Source: Candidatus Aenigmatarchaeota archaeon
GTDB taxonomy: Archaea > EX4484-52 > B79-G9
Reading direction: 5' to 3'
Assembly: GCA_023142905.1 (NCBI GenBank)
Contig: JAGLIP010000025.1
Span: 1-8,937, forward strand
Length of the DNA stretch: 8,937 bases
Below are positions 5,409 through 8,937 of this stretch, one piece after another. The notes under the pieces are model-generated. The model was not told the DNA's origin. It did not search any database and saw nothing but the letters and a program-made list of their open reading frames with translations. Each line of letters begins with the position of its first letter. Within the stretch, counting starts at the first letter, position 1. The position numbers and the translations under genes were made by a program.

Positions 5409-5416
5409 ATATTTAT
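5409..5416 (-). promoter_or_regulatory. Candidate TATA box of the exosome operon
   Basis: The minus strand reads ATAAATAT about 50 bases before the rrp4 ATG. Transcription would start near 5386, leaving a leader of about 25 bases that includes the AAGGTGAA site at 5365-5372. A second AT-rich element at about 5390-5397 is possible but would leave almost no leader. Confidence 0.4.
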
Positions 5417-5471
5417 GCAAAAAAACAACTTAATTTGTTATTGCTTTTTTTGCTCCCTAACAGGTTTTTTA

Positions 5472-5485
5472 AGTCTTTCTAGACT
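5472..5485. repeat. Short inverted repeat in the divergent promoter region
   Basis: AGTCT and AGACT are separated by four bases (TTCT), flanked by a T-run on the left and an A-run on the right. It lies between the two candidate promoters, where an operator could sit. A 5-base arm arises easily by chance, so this is only a marker. The rest of 5362-5623 shows no RNA gene or longer repeat. Confidence 0.25.
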
Positions 5486-5542
5486 CAAGAAAAATATCCC
5501 TTAGTATCTCTTTTCTTTTCATCTTGTAAATAGGTGCATAAT

Positions 5543-5550
5543 TATATAAA
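5543..5550 (+). promoter_or_regulatory. Candidate TATA box of the hydrolase-kinase operon
   Basis: TATATAAA within an AT-rich stretch would place transcription start near 5570-5575, giving a leader of about 50 bases before the ATG at 5624. A second, weaker AT-rich element (attataat, 5583-5590) nearer the gene could instead direct a short leader. Confidence 0.45.
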
Positions 5551-5623
5551 TGGATGTGGTATATATCGAGGCAACACAAACTATTATAATCTTTGGTTAA
5601 CAAACAAGGATTGTGATTTATTC

Positions 5624-6253
5624 ATGAATTCATTCAAATATAACAACATTAAACTAACCTGGTTCGGGCATGCAAGCTTCAGGATAGAACAAGATGGGTA
5701 TGTGGTCTATATTGACCCCTATGCGAGCGACGATTATACAAAAAAAGCAAATCTTATTTTAACAACGCATGACCATTTTGACCATTGCGACCATGAAAAG
5801 ATGAAACGGATAATGGATGAAAACACAAAAATGGTCTTAAACAAAGACTGTGTGAAGAACTACTATGGCGCAATTCCAATAACTGTTGGGGATAAAAAAG
5901 AAGTTGACGGGATTATGATTGAAGCGGTTTCGGCATATAACACAAAAAAGCCATATCACCCAAAAGACAAAGGGGTTACTGGTTTTATAATAACTATCAA
6001 CGGCACAAGAATATATCATGCCGGAGACACAGATTTTATACCTGAAATGAATATGCTAAAAAATATTGATATCGCTTTTTTGCCTATTGGAGGAACATTT
6101 ACAATGGATGAAATTGAGGCTGCAAAAGCCGCAAATTTAATCAGGCCAAAAATCGTTGTTCCGATGCATTACAATACCGTAAAAGACACTGAAAAAGACC
6201 CCAATAAATTTGCAGAAAAAGTAGATGAAGGAATTGAAGTAAAAATTCTTTAA
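5624..6253 (+). CDS. UlaG/UPF0173-type metal-dependent hydrolase (metallo-beta-lactamase fold)
   Basis: This 209-residue cytosolic protein begins with I-K-L-T-W-F-G-H-A-S-F (9-19) and Y-I-D-P-Y (29-33), typical of UlaG-like proteins. The metal motif H-x-H-x-D-H is complete as His49, His51, Asp53 and His54. Further ligand candidates are His132/Asp135 in Y-H-A-G-D-T-D and His182 in V-V-P-M-H-Y-N. All metal ligands are present, so it should be an active, probably two-metal hydrolase. Family members act on phosphodiesters, lactones or other small molecules; the substrate cannot be told from sequence. The ATG at 5624 is chosen because GTGAT lies six bases upstream and the protein then begins at the conserved core. 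An in-frame GTG 30 codons earlier would run through the TATA-like element. It is first in a likely operon with the small membrane protein gene, eight bases downstream. Confidence 0.9.
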   Translation: MNSFKYNNIKLTWFGHASFRIEQDGYVVYIDPYASDDYTKKANLILTTHDHFDHCDHEKMKRIMDENTKMVLNKDCVKNYYGAIPITVGDKKEVDGIMIEAVSAYNTKKPYHPKDKGVTGFIITINGTRIYHAGDTDFIPEMNMLKNIDIAFLPIGGTFTMDEIEAAKAANLIRPKIVVPMHYNTVKDTEKDPNKFAEKVDEGIEVKIL

Positions 6254-6261
6254 GTGATACT

Positions 6262-6462
6262 ATGGATAAAATTACGCTGGTTTTTATTCTTTTGATGCTT
6301 GTAACTACGGTGCTGATTTATTTTTCATATTATGAGTGTCGATATATACAAACTTTGTATGGCGTTATGGCACGAAAGAGAAATGCCAAAAAGCATGATT
6401 CCCAACCGAATGTCTATGGAAAGAAAGAAAAGCCAGAACAAGAAAAAAAGAAAAATATATAA
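6262..6462 (+). CDS. Small single-pass membrane protein with lysine-rich tail
   Basis: I do not recognise this 66-residue protein. Residues 5-24 (TLVFILLMLVTTVLIYFSYY) form one clear membrane helix near the N-terminus. The rest is a polar tail ending in a Lys/Glu-rich run (GKKEKPEQEKKKNI). Positive charge after the helix predicts the tail in the cytosol. Support for a real gene is its position eight bases after the hydrolase gene, and GTGAT three bases before the ATG, the same ribosome-site pattern as the strong genes here. An overlapping frame open on the same strand is an upstream extension of the kinase gene and does not compete well. Gap to the kinase is 25 bases, so it is probably co-transcribed. 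It could tether a soluble partner to the membrane, but nothing shows this. Confidence 0.6.
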   Translation: MDKITLVFILLMLVTTVLIYFSYYECRYIQTLYGVMARKRNAKKHDSQPNVYGKKEKPEQEKKKNI

Positions 6463-6487
6463 CTTACAGACTACAACTGTGACTATT

Positions 6488-7048
6488 ATGGTAAAAATAC
6501 TTGCGCTTCTTGGAATGCCCGGCAGTGGAAAATCTGTTGCGGCAGAATATCTAAATGATAACTTCGGGTTTCCTGTTATCCGTTTGGGCGAACTTACAGA
6601 AAGAACGCTTAAGGAACAGAGTCTTGAAGTGAATGAAGAAAACGAGCGATTTGTGCGCGAAGAGTTGCGGCGGGAACACGGAATGGATGTTTTTGCAAAA
6701 CTCAATATGCCGTTGATTGAAAAAGCTTCAAAAAATTCCGCAGTTGTTGTCATTGACGGGCTTTACAGCACAGAAGAATACAAATATTTTATTTCTGAAT
6801 TCGGTGATAATTTGGTTACGGTTGTAATTTATGCATCTCCAAAAATAAGATATGCGCGCCTTAAAAAACGAAAAATCCGTTCATTGAATGAAAAAGAAGC
6901 TCGAGAACGGGATTTTGCAGAGATTGAAAATTCAAGCAAAGGCGGACCAATTGCAATGGCCGGCCACACAATAATAAACACCGGAATAATGGATGCGCTT
7001 AAACGGGAATTAAGCGATATTGTGGATGAGATTAACGAAAATTCATAA
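6488..7048 (+). CDS. UPF0200-type P-loop nucleotide kinase-like protein
   Basis: This 186-residue protein begins with a strand and the Walker A motif G-M-P-G-S-G-K-S at 9-16, followed by a helix. V-V-V-I-D-G-L-Y-S-T-E-E-Y (86-98) is a Walker-B-like strand with Asp90. Positive-rich R-Y-A-R-L-K-K-R (121-128) resembles a lid. R-E-R-D-x-x-E (139-145) and the closing A-G-H-T-I-I-N-T-G (158-166) are typical of the archaeal UPF0200 family, which is related to dephospho-CoA kinase and other small-molecule kinases. The true substrate of the family is not something I can state. The length is typical (about 180-190). The ATG at 6488 is chosen for the GTGA site at 6479-6482 and because the P-loop then lies at the usual distance from the N-terminus; a 52-codon upstream extension is rejected. 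Confidence 0.85.
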   Translation: MVKILALLGMPGSGKSVAAEYLNDNFGFPVIRLGELTERTLKEQSLEVNEENERFVREELRREHGMDVFAKLNMPLIEKASKNSAVVVIDGLYSTEEYKYFISEFGDNLVTVVIYASPKIRYARLKKRKIRSLNEKEARERDFAEIENSSKGGPIAMAGHTIINTGIMDALKRELSDIVDEINENS

Positions 7049-7052
7049 AATC

Positions 7053-7060
7053 TTTATATA
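7053..7060 (+). promoter_or_regulatory. Candidate TATA box of the Yip1-family gene
   Basis: TTTATATA is a near-perfect archaeal TATA box directly after the kinase stop codon. Transcription would begin near 7082-7084, six to eight bases before the ATG at 7090, so the message would be nearly leaderless. It suggests the membrane-protein gene is transcribed separately from the kinase gene. Confidence 0.55.
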
Positions 7061-7089
7061 GTATATAAGCACATATTTTTCTTGATAGT

Positions 7090-8037
7090 ATGGTTGAATA
7101 CGATAAAAATACAATAGATATGCTAAACAACTGGTTTGATGAACAGCTTAAATCGAATTTTACAATAGAACAAATTAAAAAATCAATGCTTGATAATGGC
7201 TACAATGCATCTTTTGTTGATGAAGTTATTGCAGAAAAAACCGGTAAATCGAACGAAAAACCTGACACTTCGGAACTTAAAGCAACAAAAGACACCGCGG
7301 AAACACAAACAAATTCTCAAACTCATGTTCTAGATATGCTGGACAAAACCAATCCATGGCAAAATGATGCACCCGCAAAGGAACCAAACGCTAATTTAAC
7401 CGAAGAACAGAAACAAGAAAAATTCAAGAACTATTCTTATTTTGACAAAATGAAACTCATTATAACCAAACCAAAGGTATTTTTTGATGAGATGCCGACA
7501 ACAGGAGGGTATAAAGGTCCTGTTTTGTTTATGTCGATAAATTATTTTTTATTCAGTATTATTCAACTGGTTGTTTCCTATGTTACTGCACCGGATCTAT
7601 TTTCTTTAATGGGTGCAGCATCTTTGTTGTCAATACCAATATTTCTTTTAGGAATTGTATTCCTGATTGGTTTTTTTATTAGCATCACATTTTTGATAGG
7701 TGGATATTATCATTTCTTTTTCAAAATGTTTAAAGGCCAGGGAAAATATGAGGGAACCATACGCGCTTTAGTGTATCCAACAGCACTCCTTCCATTTTCA
7801 GCAATACCTTTTGTAAATATAATCACAGGTATCTATTCACTTTACATTTCATTGCTCGGCATCTCAAAAATCCACAAGATAAGCATAACACGAGCACTTG
7901 GCGCTTTGATTGTCTCAGCTATTGTACTAATTATATTGCTTGTAATACTTGCAGCCATAATATACCTTACATTTGCAAGTATATTTGAATCCCTGCTTAG
8001 TAGCTATGCAGGCGGATTGATGGGTTCGCCCGCTTAA
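7090..8037 (+). CDS. Yip1-family membrane protein with N-terminal UBA-like helical domain
   Basis: The 315-residue protein has three parts. Residues 6-47 form a small helical domain with I-E-Q-I-K-K-S-M-L-D-N-G-Y and F-V-D-E-V-I, the look of a UBA/CUE-like three-helix bundle. Residues 50-115 are a polar, low-complexity linker rich in Lys, Glu, Thr, Asn and Gln. Residues 118-300 hold a Yip1-type membrane domain, with 'P..ff..m....gy..p' before about five helices (145-168, 178-203, 224-240, 241-258, 267-298). Yip1-domain proteins in archaea and bacteria have no established function; eukaryotic Yip1 proteins act in membrane traffic. The ATG at 7090 follows a strong TATA box and has only a weak TGAT before it. 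The N-terminus is expected to be cytosolic, but the topology was not computed. Gly and Ser make up much of the extreme C-terminus. Confidence 0.82.
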   Translation: MVEYDKNTIDMLNNWFDEQLKSNFTIEQIKKSMLDNGYNASFVDEVIAEKTGKSNEKPDTSELKATKDTAETQTNSQTHVLDMLDKTNPWQNDAPAKEPNANLTEEQKQEKFKNYSYFDKMKLIITKPKVFFDEMPTTGGYKGPVLFMSINYFLFSIIQLVVSYVTAPDLFSLMGAASLLSIPIFLLGIVFLIGFFISITFLIGGYYHFFFKMFKGQGKYEGTIRALVYPTALLPFSAIPFVNIITGIYSLYISLLGISKIHKISITRALGALIVSAIVLIILLVILAAIIYLTFASIFESLLSSYAGGLMGSPA

Positions 8038-8043
8038 AAGATA
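8034..8043 (+). promoter_or_regulatory. Candidate TATA box of the DNA glycosylase gene
   Basis: TTAAAAGATA overlaps the stop codon of the Yip1-family gene. Transcription would begin near 8066, almost at the ATG at 8070, and no ribosome binding site precedes that ATG, so a leaderless message fits. Confidence 0.3.
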
Positions 8044-8069
8044 TTAAGTTCTTGCAACATAAAAATATC

Positions 8070-8870
8070 ATGCAAACTTTAATCCCGTTGGCAGATGATT
8101 TCAACTTAGAAAAAATACTTAAATACAAGCCGTTTTTCTTTTTCTTTGGAACCAATTCTGAAAGAACTATAATCCATAAAGGAGAACCACTCAGACTTTC
8201 ATTTACCCAAAAACACAATTCTCTTGTTATTGAATTTAACAGAGAAATAAACTCGTTAGAACAAAAACAAATCGCGGATAGAATTTCCTTCGGTCTTGGT
8301 GCGCAAGAGGTTTTGTCAGAATTTTATGGTATTGCTAAAAATGATAAAGTGCTTAAAAATTTCAGCGATGTAATTTATGGCAACAGGCTTTTATCTGCTT
8401 ATGATGATTTTGAGGCTTTGGTGTCAATAATAGCATCCCAGAATGTAACCTTTGCGCAATACAAGAAAATGGTTGGAAAAATTGTTGATGCTTTTGGTGG
8501 GGGTGAATATTTTCCAACAGCCCTTGAAGTGCTTCAAAAAAAAGAACTGTTAAAAGAATGCGGACTTGGCTACAGGACAGAATTTATCGAGAATATCGCA
8601 GAGCATATGAGATTTAGAAATTGTGCTGATTTAGACACATTACATACGGTCAAAGGAATCGGGCCTTATTCTCTTGACATATTCAGGCTTTTTCAGCTTA
8701 GGGATTATAATGCTTTTTATGTTGATGTGTTGATTAAGAAGATTTTTAGGGAAAATTACGGTTTTGAATGGGAGATTGATAAGGATGTTCGCGAGTTTGC
8801 GAAAATGAAATTTGGTAAATTTCAGGGGTTGGCAGAAATTTACCTTCAGAAGTTCTTGAATGATGTCTAA
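8070..8870 (+). CDS. HhH-GPD superfamily DNA glycosylase, AlkA/OGG1-like, probably monofunctional
   Basis: The 266-residue protein has an N-terminal domain (about 1-100) like the beta-sheet domain of AlkA/OGG1. The helical HhH-GPD domain then starts with A-L-V-S-I-I-A-S-Q-N-V (116-126). The helix-hairpin-helix is L-H-T-V-K-G-I-G-P-Y-S-L-D (191-203), and the catalytic Asp is Asp219 in A-F-Y-V-D-V. Such enzymes flip out and remove damaged bases in base excision repair. In OGG1 and Nth, the position at Tyr200 is the lysine that forms the Schiff base; Tyr200 lies 19 residues before Asp219, the same spacing as OGG1 Lys249 and Asp268. The enzyme should therefore act as a glycosylase without lyase activity, like AlkA. 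There is no C-terminal Fe-S cysteine cluster. The ATG at 8070 is preferred to a TTG at 8052 that lacks support; no ribosome binding site is seen. Confidence 0.85.
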   Translation: MQTLIPLADDFNLEKILKYKPFFFFFGTNSERTIIHKGEPLRLSFTQKHNSLVIEFNREINSLEQKQIADRISFGLGAQEVLSEFYGIAKNDKVLKNFSDVIYGNRLLSAYDDFEALVSIIASQNVTFAQYKKMVGKIVDAFGGGEYFPTALEVLQKKELLKECGLGYRTEFIENIAEHMRFRNCADLDTLHTVKGIGPYSLDIFRLFQLRDYNAFYVDVLIKKIFRENYGFEWEIDKDVREFAKMKFGKFQGLAEIYLQKFLNDV

Positions 8871-8937
8871 AAATCGGATGTAAAACACCAAAGTTGTATT
8901 CAATAAAATACTTACTTTGAATTGTTGAAGCTCCGCA

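Noticed and set aside
5534..5623. Upstream GTG start giving the hydrolase a 30-residue N-terminal extension
   Set aside because: The extension runs through the TATA-like element, has no ribosome binding site and adds residues outside the conserved fold; the ATG at 5624 has GTGAT upstream.
6332..6487. 52-codon N-terminal extension of the P-loop kinase
   Set aside because: It overlaps the small membrane protein gene in another frame and would place the P-loop far from the N-terminus; GTGA before the ATG at 6488 supports the shorter protein.
8052..8069. TTG start for the DNA glycosylase
   Set aside because: There is no ribosome binding site, it adds only six residues, and the TATA-like element spacing fits the ATG at 8070 better.
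8640..8937. Minus-strand open frames running in from the right edge over the end of the glycosylase gene
   Set aside because: They lie mostly antisense to the HhH-GPD gene and show no recognisable domain; the remaining 67 bases are too short to judge.
1..8937. CRISPR array, tRNA, rRNA, riboswitch, insertion sequence or attachment site
   Set aside because: Reading both strands I saw no regularly spaced repeats, cloverleaf, transposase or integrase motif, or long inverted repeats.

Overview
This AT-rich window reads as archaeal. Eight consecutive genes on the minus strand encode proteins typical of archaea: the RNA exosome subunits Rrp4, Rrp41 and Rrp42, ribosomal protein eL43 (L37ae), RNA polymerase subunit RpoP, the KEOPS subunit Pcc1, prefoldin beta and a small zinc-ribbon protein. 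An archaeosortase-family membrane protein follows. Ribosome binding sites of the GGTGAT type and TTTATATA-like TATA boxes agree with this. Small genes, tight packing, a short archaeosortase, a PepSY-like cytosolic protein and a UBA-like/Yip1 fusion suggest a DPANN or other small-genome euryarchaeal lineage. That placement is inference; no rRNA gene is present to settle it.

Layout. (1) Positions 81-566 (+): a PepSY-like protein without a signal peptide, apparently expressed from a leaderless transcript. Its stop codon overlaps that of the convergent gene at 563-1120. (2) Minus-strand block, 5361 down to 563: rrp4, rrp41, rrp42, rpl37ae, rpoP, pcc1, pfdB, a desulforedoxin-like zinc-ribbon gene, the archaeosortase gene and a 185-residue protein I do not recognise. 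From rrp4 to the archaeosortase gene, spacing runs from an 8-base overlap to 54 bases, so this looks like one superoperon of RNA processing, translation, transcription and folding genes with a membrane-protein module at its 3' end. (3) Positions 5362-5623: a divergent promoter region of 262 bases with TATA-like elements for both directions and one short inverted repeat; no RNA gene was seen there. (4) Plus-strand block 5624-8870: a UlaG/UPF0173-type metallo-beta-lactamase-fold hydrolase, a 66-residue single-pass membrane protein, a UPF0200-type P-loop kinase, a UBA-like/Yip1 membrane protein and an HhH-GPD DNA glycosylase. The first three form a likely operon; the last two have their own TATA-like elements. 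The last 67 bases (8871-8937) hold nothing I can support.

The exosome genes provide the complete nine-subunit core (a hexamer of Rrp41 and Rrp42 with an Rrp4 cap; Csl4 and DnaG are not in the window). Linkage of exosome, eL43, RpoP, Pcc1 and prefoldin is the known archaeal arrangement that led to prediction of the archaeal exosome. Less ordinary are the charged tails on Rrp4 and eL43, the small zinc-ribbon and archaeosortase genes attached to the operon, the unknown 185-residue protein beside the archaeosortase, and a DNA glycosylase with tyrosine where bifunctional relatives carry the catalytic lysine. I found no CRISPR array, tRNA, rRNA, transposase or integrase and no clear sign of recent transfer.
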